From Eublepharis macularius (Eukaryota > Chordata > Lepidosauria > Squamata > Eublepharidae), in the NCBI RefSeq assembly GCF_028583425.1, contig NC_072807.1, forward strand, positions 33,733,001-33,797,000: a stretch of 64,000 nt of DNA, given 5' to 3'. This document shows positions 31,129 through 41,525 of the stretch, in pieces. The notes under the pieces are model-generated. The model worked only from the letters and a program-made list of their open reading frames with translations, was not told the origin of the DNA and searched no databases. Numbering within the stretch: position 1 is the first letter of the stretch; each line of letters opens with the position of its first letter. The translations under genes and the position numbers were made by a program.

Positions 31129-34100
31129 ATGGGGTGCAAAGTTTTATCGTGGAATGTAAATGGACTCAACTCACCTAATAAGCGAAAAAGCATTTTCCAC
31201 TGGCTATTAAAACAGAAATGTGATATAGTTTGCTTACAAGAGACTCATATTAGAAATCAGGACGTAAAATACCTTAAAGTAAGTAAATTGGGCATTGAAT
31301 TTGTAGCGGCCTCAAAAAAGAAAAAAAGGGGAGTGGTATTATATATAAAAGAAGAGCTGCAGCCAAAGGTGATAATTAGAGATGGGGAAGCCAGATTTAT
31401 AGCAGTTGAATGTATTTGGAATTTAAAGAAAGTGTTGGTGATTGGAATATATGCACCTAATGGAGCTAAAGAGTGCTTTTTTGAGGATTTAAAGAAGCAA
31501 CTAGATGAACTTTCATATGATCAGATAATACTTGCAGGAGACTTCAATGGAGTTACGAATTTGGAACAGGATAAGAAATCAGCCACTACACAAAAGAAAA
31601 GAGGATTATTACCAAAGACTTTTTTTGGATTAATGCAACAGGAAGCGTTGGAAGATGTGTGGAGAACGCAGAATCCCACAAGCAGACAATATACCTTTTT
31701 CTCTGCAAGACATTCTACCTTATCGCGTATTGATATGATCTGGGCCTCAAAGGACTTAGTACTTTGGACTAAGGAAGTAGAAATAATGCCCATGGTAGGC
31801 TCAGATCATAACCCAATTATGTGGAAATTTGGAAAAAGAACTAAGAGAAAAGGATGGAGAATAAATGAGGATTTGTTGCAAGAGGGAGAAAATATGGAAA
31901 TGTTGAGAAGGGAGACTAAATTCTTCATACAGTACAACATGAATCAAGAAGTACCAACCAACAAGGTATGGGACACGTATAAAGCAGTAATCAGAGGTGT
32001 ATTAATGGACTTAAATGGAAGACTTCGAAGGAAAAAAGAGGAGAAGAGACAGGAGATTATGGAAAAAATAAAAGCCAAAGAAATACAGCTGAAGAAAAGA
32101 CCAGGGAAAAAGAAAATATATCAGGATATTAAAATCCTTCAGGAGCAGTTGACGGCTATGAATAATAAAGAACTGGAATGGAATCTTAAAAGACTGAATC
32201 AAAAGTCGTTTGAAGGGGCGAATAAACCTGGGAAATTTTTGGCATGGCAATTGAAGAAAAGAAAGGAGAAAAAGATAATAAATAAAATATGTGATGACAA
32301 TAAAGTACACTTGGAACAGGTCGCTATTAGCAGAGCCTTTTATAAATTCTACGCTAAATTGTATGATAAGAAAGAAGTGAATAAAGATGCGATAGCCGCA
32401 TATCTGGAGAAAATGAAGCTTCCAGTAATTTCCGAGGAGTGGAGAGTTAAACTAAACAGCAAAGTAACAGAAGAAGAGATAAGGAAGGCAATACAGTCAA
32501 CAAACTTGGGAAAAGCGCCAGGGCCTGATGGACTTACAGCTAAGTTTTACAAGGCAATGGCCAATGAACTGGTACCGTTTTTAAAAGAGGTGATCAATGG
32601 TGTTTTGAGGGACCAAAGGATCCCAGATACCTGGAGTGAAGCAAATATATCATTGATCCCCAAAGAAGGACAGGACCTAACCAATGTCAAAAACTACAGA
32701 CCTATCTCTTTACTCAGTAATGACTACAAGATTTTTGCAAAGATCTTGGCGGAGAGAATAAAGGGATGGCTAGCCGAAGTTATTGGAGAAGAACAAGCAG
32801 GCTTTTTACCAAATAGACAAATTAGAGACAACCTAAGGACAGTTATAAACGCTATAGAATACTATGACAGGCGATGTGATAAGGAGGTTGGTTTCTTCTT
32901 TGTAGACGCTGAAAAAGCATTTGACAATTTGAACTGGGACTTTATGTTTGCCACCATGGAACAGCTACAAATGGGGGAAAGGTTCATAAGAGCAGTGAGA
33001 GAAATTTATAGAGACCAGAGTGCAGCAATTGTGGTGAATGACGAGCTGACTAAAAAATTGATTATTGGAAAGGGTACAAGACAAGGTTGCCCGCTATCCC
33101 CATTGTTGTTTATTTTGGTTCTTGAAATTTTGATGATGCAGATTCGAGAAGACAATGTAATCCGTGGTATAAAGATAAAAGACTTTTCCTATAAGGTCAG
33201 AGCGTTTGCAGATGATATAATGTTAATTGTGGAAGATCCAATTGAAAACATGCCCAAGGTAATAGAAAAAATTAAAGAGTTTGGAGACTTGGCAGGTTTC
33301 TATGTAAACAAAAAGAAATCAAAGATTTTATGTAAGAATATGACCAAACAAAAACAACAGTTATTAACGGAAATAACAGATTGTGAGGTAACAAGTAAGG
33401 TGAAGTATTTGGGAATTGAATTGACTGCAAAAAATATAGATCTATTCAAGAATAATTATGAGAAATTATGGACTCAAATAGAGCATGATTTGATTAAATG
33501 GAATAGACTGAACTTGTCATGGCTGGGAAGAATTGCAATAATCAAGATGAACGTGTTACCAAGAGTTATGTTTCTGTTACAGACGATACCAATCATTAGG
33601 GACTCCAAGCAATTTGATAAATGGCAGAGGAAAATATCAGAGTTTGTGTGGGCAGGCAGGAAGCCTCGAGTGAAAATGAAAGTGTTACAGGATGCAAAAG
33701 AAAGAGGGGGAATGCAACTGCCCAACTTGAGACTTTATTATGATGCAATCTGTCTGGTATGGTTGAAGGATTGGATCATGTTGAAAAATCGCAAACTGCT
33801 GGCCTTAGAGGGATACAAAAAATTATTTGGATGGCATGCATACCTATGGTATGATAAAGTAAAAGCAGATTCTATGTTTCTGCATCACTACATTCGGAGA
33901 AGCCTCTTTACAATTTGGAAGAAGTATAAAGAATACCTACAAGAAGGAATTCCCTCCTGGGTGGTTCCATATGAAGTAATAGATCCAAGAACGGTCGACA
34001 ATGAACAACAGTGTTTAACGTACAAGGAGATAACTCAAATAGAATCTTCTAAAATAAGAATAAGAACGCAACAAGAGTTGTCTCCAAACTACGACTGGTT

Positions 34101-34884
34101 TCAATATAGACAAGTTAGAGATCTTTATTACTCAGACTGTGCGAAGGTAGGGATAAGGATGGAGGACTCAGAATTAGAGAAAGTAATTTTACAAGAAGAC
34201 CAAAAGGAAATTTCCAAGGTTTACAAAGTGTTGTTAAAATGGTATACTGAAGATGAGATAGTCAAAGTGCAAATGGTGAAGTGGGCTATAAACTTCAACA
34301 AAGAAATAACAATGGAGGCGTGGGAATACTTGTGGAAACATACATTGAAAATCACGACATGTACCAATATTAAAGAGAATATTTACAAAATGATCTACTG
34401 TTGGTATCTGACGCCAAAGAAGATTGCGCTAGGGAACTCGAATATGTCTAATAAATGCTGGAAATGTAAAAAACATGAGGGATCAATGTATCACATGTGG
34501 TGGACTTGCGAGGTAGCTAGGCAGTACTGGGGGGAAATAATAAGAGTAATGAGTGAGATTTTACAATTTCAAGTTAATAAGAACCCAGAACTCCTGCTAC
34601 TGAACTTGGGAATGGAAGACATCCCAGCACAACATAGGACATTGATATTTTATATGACGGCAGCAGCCAGACTTTTGTATGCGCAGAAGTGGAAAGTACA
34701 AGAAGTGCCAACTACTGAGGACTGGATTTACAAATTGCTGTACATGGCGGAGATGGACAAAATGACAAGAAAACTGAGAGACCTTGATCCAGGGCAGTTT
34801 AACACGGACTGGGGAAAGCTGAAGCAATATCTGGTGAAAAAATGGGAGGTGGGAGGAGAACTGTGGCAGTTTGAAAACTATTGA
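31129..34884 (+). CDS. L1 ORF2 protein (endonuclease / reverse transcriptase)
   Basis: 1251 residues from ATG (MGCKVLSWNVNGLN). N-terminal apurinic-type endonuclease: SWNVNGLN (7-14), LQETH with E38, and the SDH catalytic triplet at 225-227. The reverse transcriptase has GKAPGPDGLTAKFYK, FVDAEKAFDNLNW, QGCPLSPLLFILVLEIL and the FADD catalytic box at 693-696. A C-terminal zinc-knuckle-like motif CX2CX8HX4C starts near 1110. The length is close to the 1275 residues of human ORF2p and no residue of the key motifs is missing. The frame has no stop or shift. Confidence 0.96.
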   Translation: MGCKVLSWNVNGLNSPNKRKSIFHWLLKQKCDIVCLQETHIRNQDVKYLKVSKLGIEFVAASKKKKRGVVLYIKEELQPKVIIRDGEARFIAVECIWNLKKVLVIGIYAPNGAKECFFEDLKKQLDELSYDQIILAGDFNGVTNLEQDKKSATTQKKRGLLPKTFFGLMQQEALEDVWRTQNPTSRQYTFFSARHSTLSRIDMIWASKDLVLWTKEVEIMPMVGSDHNPIMWKFGKRTKRKGWRINEDLLQEGENMEMLRRETKFFIQYNMNQEVPTNKVWDTYKAVIRGVLMDLNGRLRRKKEEKRQEIMEKIKAKEIQLKKRPGKKKIYQDIKILQEQLTAMNNKELEWNLKRLNQKSFEGANKPGKFLAWQLKKRKEKKIINKICDDNKVHLEQVAISRAFYKFYAKLYDKKEVNKDAIAAYLEKMKLPVISEEWRVKLNSKVTEEEIRKAIQSTNLGKAPGPDGLTAKFYKAMANELVPFLKEVINGVLRDQRIPDTWSEANISLIPKEGQDLTNVKNYRPISLLSNDYKIFAKILAERIKGWLAEVIGEEQAGFLPNRQIRDNLRTVINAIEYYDRRCDKEVGFFFVDAEKAFDNLNWDFMFATMEQLQMGERFIRAVREIYRDQSAAIVVNDELTKKLIIGKGTRQGCPLSPLLFILVLEILMMQIREDNVIRGIKIKDFSYKVRAFADDIMLIVEDPIENMPKVIEKIKEFGDLAGFYVNKKKSKILCKNMTKQKQQLLTEITDCEVTSKVKYLGIELTAKNIDLFKNNYEKLWTQIEHDLIKWNRLNLSWLGRIAIIKMNVLPRVMFLLQTIPIIRDSKQFDKWQRKISEFVWAGRKPRVKMKVLQDAKERGGMQLPNLRLYYDAICLVWLKDWIMLKNRKLLALEGYKKLFGWHAYLWYDKVKADSMFLHHYIRRSLFTIWKKYKEYLQEGIPSWVVPYEVIDPRTVDNEQQCLTYKEITQIESSKIRIRTQQELSPNYDWFQYRQVRDLYYSDCAKVGIRMEDSELEKVILQEDQKEISKVYKVLLKWYTEDEIVKVQMVKWAINFNKEITMEAWEYLWKHTLKITTCTNIKENIYKMIYCWYLTPKKIALGNSNMSNKCWKCKKHEGSMYHMWWTCEVARQYWGEIIRVMSEILQFQVNKNPELLLLNLGMEDIPAQHRTLIFYMTAAARLLYAQKWKVQEVPTTEDWIYKLLYMAEMDKMTRKLRDLDPGQFNTDWGKLKQYLVKKWEVGGELWQFENY

Positions 34885-35600
34885 GGTACACAGGAGGAGA
34901 GAAGTGACTATACCGAGGGGGTGGAGAGTTAATGGAAAAATTCTAAGCAACTTTATATGACTTTTAAGTATTATATTAAGTAGCAATAGTGTTGATACTA
35001 TGAGAATTATTGGGATAGAAATTAACTAATCTATATTTTTTGGAAAGATAACCGTATAACATAGAGTGAATATATACATACATACGTAAATTTAAAGATA
35101 GGTCTAATTGTTAGACTTATGGTATATGTATAGATAAAGAACAATATATAGAATAGAAGCCTAAGTAAATGACAATAAGTGTGTATAATAAGTATGTGTA
35201 TAGCAGTATTGGAATTGATGTATAAAGGGGGGCAAATTGTTTGTCCCATATCGAAGAGAATAGAAGGAGTAAGATAAAACACAGGTTATCAAAATGAATA
35301 TTACTAGTAGTTTTAATGAAGAAGATAGATTAAGAGGATTTTATTTATATGACAATTTACATGACAATCTATATGTGAAAGGAAGTGGAAATAGTGCTTA
35401 GAAGAATCTGAAAGTATATTATAATAAATAAATAAAATAAGTATGAAGGGAGTAGAGGGAAAGTGGATAGGGGGTTGGAAAACTGTTGGAAGTCAACAAA
35501 AAGGGGGGGGAAAGGGAGGGGGTTAGAATTAGAAAAAATTAAAGAATGTGATTATAATTGTTATTATATGTTTCTAATCCAATAAAAATTCTTTAAAAAA

Positions 35601-35618
35601 AAATTGTATAACTCCTCA
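35601..35618 (+). repeat. Right target-site duplication of the L1
   Basis: Exact copy of the left 18-mer, directly after the A-run of the L1 tail. Confidence 0.95.
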
Positions 35619-35735
35619 GTAATAATTACTTTTGTCTTCTTGATGTTCAGCTGTAATCCTGCTTTGGCGCTTTCTCCTTTAACCTTCATTAGTAGTTGTT
35701 TCAAGTTTTCACTATTTTCTACCAGTAGCCGTGGT
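35619..35735 (-). mobile_element. BovB LINE, continuation beyond the L1
   Basis: The minus strand reads KQLLMKVKGESAKAGLQLN then IKKTKVIIT, the BovB segment immediately N-terminal to the part at 28758-29408. This confirms that one BovB copy was split. Confidence 0.85.
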
Positions 35736-36528
35736 GAATTATTTTGATCTTGACCTCTAGTGACACTTCCTCACACTTCCACACAGTCATACACATGGGG
35801 AACACGAGGTGGGCGAATGTACTGTAGCAAGGTAAAGGTCAAGGAATTTTCCTAGTCCCTTCATGTCAGATGAAACTTTTCTGTCCACTCTCACTTGAAG
35901 AATCTCTTGGATTCCGAACCTCTTGACTATATGACTTCAGCATCATTGATGTTTTGTGTAGGTGGAGGCGTCTTCAAATCAGGAAGTCTTGGTAAACATG
36001 CACAAAGGTCTACTACCGCTCCATTGTAGAGCAATGTGGTCCTAGTGATGTGTCGATGAAAAAGCCTTCTGTGTGCAGAAAATGTGTGAAGGCTACTGTG
36101 TTGAAAAAGTCTTTAGAAATGAGATGGACTCGTTTTCGTTTTCAGTAATATACCCAAGACAGTTAATCTGCAGTTGCATCCTGGTCAAAACCACGATGCC
36201 CTCTACAGGTGGAGTTTTGCGACATCTCCAGCCTAGATGTGTCATGTTGATAAACGGGAAGACATTCCTGTTTAATTGCAACACGTGCAGGTTTGCCAAA
36301 TGGAGAGAATTACCTCGCTGTTTTCCTGATCAGAATGTTGCAAGCCTCAAAAATGAATGAGTTGTCCTGTGACAGGGCAGGTGAGTCAAGCCGTTAAGGA
36401 ATGCAGGTGCATTCTATCTGTCTATCAACATTGCTATCAATCACTGGGATGGAATCGGAGTTTTGCCTTAAAAGCATTTGTGATTGATTGCTAAAAGATT
36501 CCAAGGACCCGCTTTTCTAAAAGTTTTC
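35736..36528. other. Intergenic, nothing recognised
   Basis: The start may hold further degenerate BovB. No gene seen. Confidence 0.4.
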
Positions 36529-36531
36529 TGA

Positions 36532-36649
36532 GGGCCAAGCTACAAGTGACGAATGACACTTGAACAGCAAGTGGATTGAGTGGAGGGCAAGTGAACAGGG
36601 AGAAATACACTTGCCGTTCAAGTGTCATTCGTCACTTGTAGCTTGGCCC
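36532..36649. mobile_element. Fold-back MITE family A, copy 8
   Basis: GGGCCAAGCTACAAGTGACG to TAGCTTGGCCC, TGA on both sides. Nearly identical to copy 2. Confidence 0.93.
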
Positions 36650-36687
36650 TGAAAGTCGACATTGCATGGGAGATTTGTGATGGGCTA

Positions 36688-36941
36688 CACCAGTTTGGTG
36701 TAGTGGTTAAGAGCGTGGGACTCTAATCTGGAGAACCAAGTTTGATTCCCCTCTCCTCCACTTGAAGCCAGCTGAGTGACCTTGGGTCAATCACAGCTTC
36801 TTGTAGCTCTCTCAGCCCCACCCACCTCAGGGTGTTTTGTTGTGGGGATAATAATGACATACTTTGTAAACTGCTCTGAGTGGGTGTTAAGTCATCCTGA
36901 AGAGTGGTATATAAATCGAATGTTGTTGTTGTTGTTATTAA
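36688..36941 (+). mobile_element. tRNA-derived SINE type 1, full length
   Basis: accagtttggtgtagtggtt (A-box region), gtttgattcccc (B box), tgttgtggggataataatga and a TTG/TTA tail. Confidence 0.9.
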
Positions 36942-37309
36942 TATGGTTTTTTTAAAAAAAACAATTAAACTCAACTTTGTAACTGTATTTTCAAATTGCA
37001 GCAAACTTGTTTTGCCCTCCACTGTTTCCTGGTAAAAATTCCCTCCCCAAAGATGATATTGAAGGGGGGAAAGATTCCAACTCTATGATTCTGGGGTCTG
37101 ACTGCAGATTTTTATGGGTCTCTGAGCACAGAATATTCACAGCTCTTCCACGGCAACATCCTTCCCTCTCTTACACTGAGGTGCCATTTTCCCCTTCCTT
37201 CCGGTTTGTGGCTGTATTCAGCACCTTTTCTCCCCGTTGCTTTTTCACCTGGAGAGAGAAAGATGGGGATTGGAAAGCCTCTTGGGAGGATAACTTTGAT
37301 AAGAAAGGA

Positions 37310-37548
37310 GAAAAATAATAATAGTAATAACGGAGCTTTTATACTGCCCTTCTAGGCAGATTAATGCCCCACTTAAAGCAGTGAACAAATTCCGTGTCAT
37401 TATGAACCCCACAATACAGCTGGGAAGCTGGATGGAGAGGTATGGTTTACTCAAGCCACGTGCTGGGCTCATGGCAGTAGGGGGATTTGAACCAGCAGAG
37501 TGCTGATTCACAGCCCAACCACTTAACTGCTATGCTACAGCACCCTCC
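37310..37548 (-). mobile_element. tRNA-derived SINE type 2, antisense
   Basis: Contains atttgaaccagcagagtgct and cagcccaaccacttaactgc. Antisense match to the copies at 57.7 and 58.0 kb. Confidence 0.85.
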
Positions 37549-37845
37549 TAGAGAGTTTATTTGTTTATGAGGGCAGTGAGTTCAAAGAGCTTGGCAGAAA
37601 AGTGAGTCAATCAAGGAAAATAATTGTACTTTCCCCTAGATTTCCTTGTGGAATTTGAGGTTTCACCAAATATCTGCTCACATCGTCTCGCCTACTTTGC
37701 AACTTACTGGTATAAACTAGGAACTGGTTGGCACAAGTATCTTATCAGTGAACAGGGGTTGGAGGCATTTTCCATGTGTAGCAATCTCTCACCCCTCCCC
37801 TAGTCTAGGACCAAAGTTCATGAGATGTTAGAAACCTGTTCTTTG

Positions 37846-37851
37846 ATGTGC

Positions 37852-37887
<36 letters not shown>

Positions 37888-37888
37888 A
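37846..37888. repeat. Alternating purine-pyrimidine tract (CG core then CA repeat)
   Basis: 43 bases alternate perfectly between purine and pyrimidine, with (GC)n leading into (CA)n, the classic Z-DNA-prone composition. Confidence 0.9.
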
Positions 37889-38196
37889 GAGGGATATGTA
37901 ATCTGTGGTGATGTGGAAGGGAGGATTAACTTCCCTGTGCCAATCTGCAAATTCTGACATCCCTCCCCACTCCTCTGAGCTGTTTTTAGCCTTGTTAGGT
38001 AAGAAGGCTTAGTATGGCTATCTGCCCCCGCCCAACCCCCTGGATTAAAGAAGCCTGTGAAGCTAGTCAAAGAATTTCAAATCATGCAAGACAGTTGACC
38101 TAAGAATGGGGCATAAGGATCTACCAGCTTGTTCTTCCAACATGGTAATGGCAAGACAGTTTCTGAACATCCACACTGGGGTGTCACTTCCAAACT

Positions 38197-38592
38197 AGAG
38201 ATGGACACGAACCAAAATACGAACCAAAATTCAAGACGAACCAGGCTGGTTCGTGGTTCGTGAACCAGCGGTTCATCAGATCCCATTTCTGACGAACAGC
38301 TACGAACTTTAGGCTGGTTCATTTGGTTTGTTTTTTGGTTTGTCACTGCAGACAGCCTAGTGCCGATCAATCAGTTTCCTAGGCAACAGGGGATGGGCTT
38401 CCTGCAGACCTTCTGCTGACCCAGAAGTGACCTTCTGCTGGCCTGGAAGTGACCTTCTGCTAACCCAGAAGTGATGATTTTCTGACCTGGATGTGATGTT
38501 TTCATGAACCAAACTAACAGGTTCATGGTTCATGAAATTTGACGAACCACGAACCACATGGTTCATTTTTTTCCGATTTGTGCTCATCTCTA
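38197..38592. mobile_element. hAT MITE family C, copy 1
   Basis: TAGAGATGGACACGAACC to TGCTCATCTCTA with a perfect 8-bp duplication TTCCAAAC. The core is rich in ggttcgtg / cacgaacc mirror pairs. Confidence 0.93.
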
Positions 38593-38620
38593 TTCCAAAC
38601 TGGGCACATGTTTGTACAGA

Positions 38621-38839
38621 CAGGTTTGCCAACCTCTATGAAGGGGCTGGAGTTCTCCCAGAATTATGATTGATCTCCAGGCTACAGATATCAGTTCCTC
38701 TAGAGAAAGAAGCAGCTTCAGAGGGTGGGTTCTATGAAATCACATCTCTGCTGAGCTCCTTCCATTCTCCAGACTCTATCTTTCCCAGTATCCACTGCCA
38801 AATCTCCAGGAATTTCCCATCCCTGAGTTGGCAACCCTA
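38621..38839. mobile_element. hAT MITE family G, copy 2
   Basis: caggtttgccaacctctatg to gagttggcaaccct. The flanking 8-mers tgtacaga and tgtacagt differ at one base. Confidence 0.85.
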
Positions 38840-38961
38840 TGTACAGTCCGTAAGGTAATTTCTTAATGTTGCATGCAGTTTGCACCTTAAACCTCCACGT
38901 GGAAGTTTGGAAGCATTAGTGGAAGTAGAAGAGTCACCTTCCATGGAAAATGCTCCCAAGA

Positions 38962-39050
38962 CAGTATGTGAAGAAGTGAGCTGTGATTCACAAAAGCTGA
39001 CACACTTCCCTAAATTTTGTTAGACTTATAGGTGCTACTGGACTCTTGCT
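38962..39050 (-). repeat. Dispersed repeat family F, fragment
   Basis: gtgaagaagtgagctgtgat to ataggtgctactggactctt, the reverse orientation of the 13.0-kb copy. Confidence 0.6.
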
Positions 39051-39300
39051 CCACCCAGGAACATGTTTTCCTGAGATGCCCTTTCTATAAGGAAGCACGT
39101 ATGAGATTTATTATTCCCTTTCTGGATGGTATCTCAGAACATTCGGATAAGAAAAAATTAGAGAAACTGCTGTCAAACCCAGATTTTACTGCATTACACC
39201 AGATAGCGAAATTTTGTGCTCTGGTCGTTAAAGCCCATTAGAGTGTAGGCCTCCATTTCGGTTGCTTGCTTAGAACTATGCTGACTTCCTGGTTTTTACA
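39051..39300 (+). mobile_element. LINE 3' end, same family as the nested copy at 26.5 kb
   Basis: Open stretch STQEHVFLRCPFYKEARMRF then AKFCALVVKAH and a stop, aligned with the AHVLLSCRFYDDLRAF ... segment at 26.8 kb. Confidence 0.6.
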
Positions 39301-39411
39301 AATTTTGATAGATATTAGGAAATTATGTTTTTAAATTGTATATACTTATATGCTTCATGTTTCAAATGGTTGTAAAATGTGCACTTAAATTTTATGGTCA
39401 TAGATCCAGAG

Positions 39412-39541
39412 GAGTTAGCCGTGTTAGTCTGTAGTAGCAAAATCAAAAAGAGTCCAGTTTGATGAAGAGAACTTGATACTCGAAAGCTTATGCTATAATA
39501 AAATTGGTTAGTCTTAAAGGTGCTACTGGACTCTTTTTGAT
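39412..39541. repeat. Dispersed repeat family F, inverted copy
   Basis: ggagttagccgtgttagtct, then agagtcca and, in mirror, cttaaaggtgctactggact. One arm is shortened. Confidence 0.65.
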
Positions 39542-40157
39542 TAAATTTTATGGTTAACGTACTGGCTAAGTGCTGTAATAATAAAGAGGGACTCTTGCTC
39601 TTTTCTACTCCCAAGAGAAGTTTAACAAGACTGTTACTTTTTGTGGGAAAGGCGGGGGAGCCAAGGCAGTATTTATTCCAACTTGTCTTGGAATAAGTAA
39701 GGACTTTTGAATATCAGCTGATGGAGTTACGACAAAGCTGTGACTGTGTGTTGTTTTATGATTTTGCTTATTTGTAGTTGGGATATTTTTTTAACATGTA
39801 GCTTAATAAGTCACCATTCCTTTTTTTAATCAGACGGACTGATGATGCATACATTTTAGAATAAACAAGCAAAAAGCAGCATGGGAGAGGAGAGGGAGAG
39901 ATAAAGTGGAAGTTGTTCAGAGATGTCTGGAAAAATGACTGCTTCCTGCAGTCTCGGTAATTTTACACAAAAGGGTACCAAAATAGCTTTTAAAGCATAC
40001 TTGTGGATTATACAGTGGGGAGTAAAATGGTAGCTGTGTTTGAAATCTTTGGTGCTTTTGACTAACATGGGATGTGGGTTGGGTTTGTATAAACATAGAT
40101 ATTTATTTCAAGCTCTTTAGAGAATTTTCCTGGAAGTAAAACAAATGATATTCAATG

Positions 40158-40436
40158 CAGGGTTGCCAACTCTGCTTTGGGAAATTTCTGGAGATGTGGG
40201 GGTGGTAATTGGGGAGGGTGGAATTTGGGGAGGGAAATCTGTGGGGCTGTAATGCCATAGACTCCACCCTCCAAAAGTGCCCTTTTCTCCAGGGAAATTG
40301 ATCTCTGCAGTCTGGAGATAAGATGAAATCTCAAGATGCCATTATGCCCCGCTGAAGTCTTCTCCACCATTTTTTGCCTTCTCTAAGCTCCGCTCATAAA
40401 TTTCCAGGAATTCCACATCCCAGAGTCGGCAGCCTT
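40158..40436. mobile_element. hAT MITE family G, copy 3
   Basis: cagggttgccaactctgctt to cagagtcggcagcc with the family core (ccttttctccagggaaattg). No clear target duplication. Confidence 0.75.
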
Positions 40437-40681
40437 ATGGGTCACACCTAACAAGACCAAAACCAGAAAACACATCTATAATTTTGAATTGCCCATTATT
40501 TATTTAATTTCATAATTTTGATTTCTTGTATAAGAGCTTGGGACTATGCTTGAAAACAAAGCTTTAGTAGGGGACATCATACTTTAAGATAGATGAATCA
40601 GTTGCTTCTTTCTACTTCTCTGATCTCAAGATAGATTATTTGGGGACTAGTCCTGACCTGGATGGCCCAGGCTAGCTTGAT

Positions 40682-40757
40682 ATTTTTTAAAAAATAATTT
40701 ATTAATAATTATTGTACAACATGGTGTCAGCATTAATAACTGCTCTCAATAATAATT
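40682..40757. mobile_element. 76-bp insertion with 11-bp target duplication
   Basis: AT-rich insert starting with A/T runs (attttttaaaaaataa), bracketed by 11-mers differing at one base. Possibly a heavily truncated retroposed fragment. Confidence 0.6.
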
Positions 40758-40867
40758 GCTAGCCTGATCTCATCAGACCTTGGAAACTAAGTAGGGTCAA
40801 TACTGGTTAGTACTTGGATGGGAGACCACCAAGGAAAACCAAGATTGCTATGCAGAGGCAGGCAATG

Positions 40868-41440
40868 TGTCAGTCCTAGGGTGGCAGTCCCTGGCAGGTA
40901 GATCTCCAAGTGCCTCACATCAAGCACAGGAGAAACTTTATTCAGAGATCTATTCAGTTCAGGTGTACACTTGTAGGTAGAAGTTGGCAGAAGTGATTAT
41001 TCAAACAATAGGATGGCTAATTATAGGGAACATTCTCCCACCCTTTGGGCAGTTTGCATTCAGGCATGAAAACCTAAAAAGTTACATGGGAACCGATTAG
41101 TTTAGTCTAGCTAAAAGTACAGAGTAAGAACATAAGCATAAGTGGAATCATTCTCTCTTGTGAAAAAGATACATTTCAGCTTGCAGCTGCAGCTCCAGTC
41201 CAAGGCCACTCAGAAGTGAAAGCGCATATTTCTTAGAGATAACAAAGGGGCAACCAGCTCCTTTGGGAATTAGTATTAGCAATCTAGACACCCTCAGGTG
41301 AATTATATGAAGTGCATAAAATACAGTGGTTAACATTGGCATTATATCATCAGTATACGAACAAGATGCAAAACACACTATAACACTCTCAAGATAAGAT
41401 GCAGAACATAACAATGGCATGGATGCTTGCATACATGACA
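40868..41440 (-). mobile_element. Solo LTR fossil, 573 bp
   Basis: Begins TGTCAG and ends ATGACA (TG...CA termini), flanked by CAATG and CAACG, a 5-bp duplication with one later change. On the minus strand an AATAAAG signal lies about 60 bases from the 3' end. Family (endogenous retrovirus or other LTR element) not assignable. No internal region is attached. Confidence 0.72.
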
Positions 41441-41525
41441 CAACGGCAAACCATCTCTGTTAGTCTCTTGCCTTGAAAACAACAGCAGGGATTGCTGTAA
41501 ATTGGCTATGACTTGACGACATCTT

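Larger units (their letters stand above)
29409..35600 (+). mobile_element. Full-length L1 LINE with both ORFs open
   Basis: A 6.2-kb non-LTR retrotransposon: GC-rich 5' UTR (29409-30340), ORF1, ORF2, 3' UTR with a G-run (35503-35520) and an AATAAAAATT...A-tail end. It copies itself through RNA by target-primed reverse transcription; ORF1p binds the RNA and ORF2p nicks and reverse transcribes (family knowledge). An exact 18-bp duplication brackets it, the A-run is short, and neither ORF carries a stop, so the insertion looks young. Inserted in sense orientation relative to the host genes, inside an antisense BovB LINE. Whether it is active cannot be told from sequence alone. Confidence 0.95.
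40651..41525 (+). mobile_element. 5S-rRNA-derived SINE, copy 2, split by two insertions
   Basis: The 5S core gcctgatctcatcagacctt and ggttagtacttggatgggag followed by accaccaaggaa is clear. The tail ggcaaaccatctctgttagt and tcttgccttgaaaac resumes after the LTR. A 76-base insert (40682-40757) sits between direct repeats gctagcttgat and gctagcctgat. Confidence 0.88.

Noticed and set aside
40758-40845. Functional 5S rRNA gene
   Set aside because: The 5S-like core is diverged, joined to a SINE tail, and repeated in two other places with the same tail.
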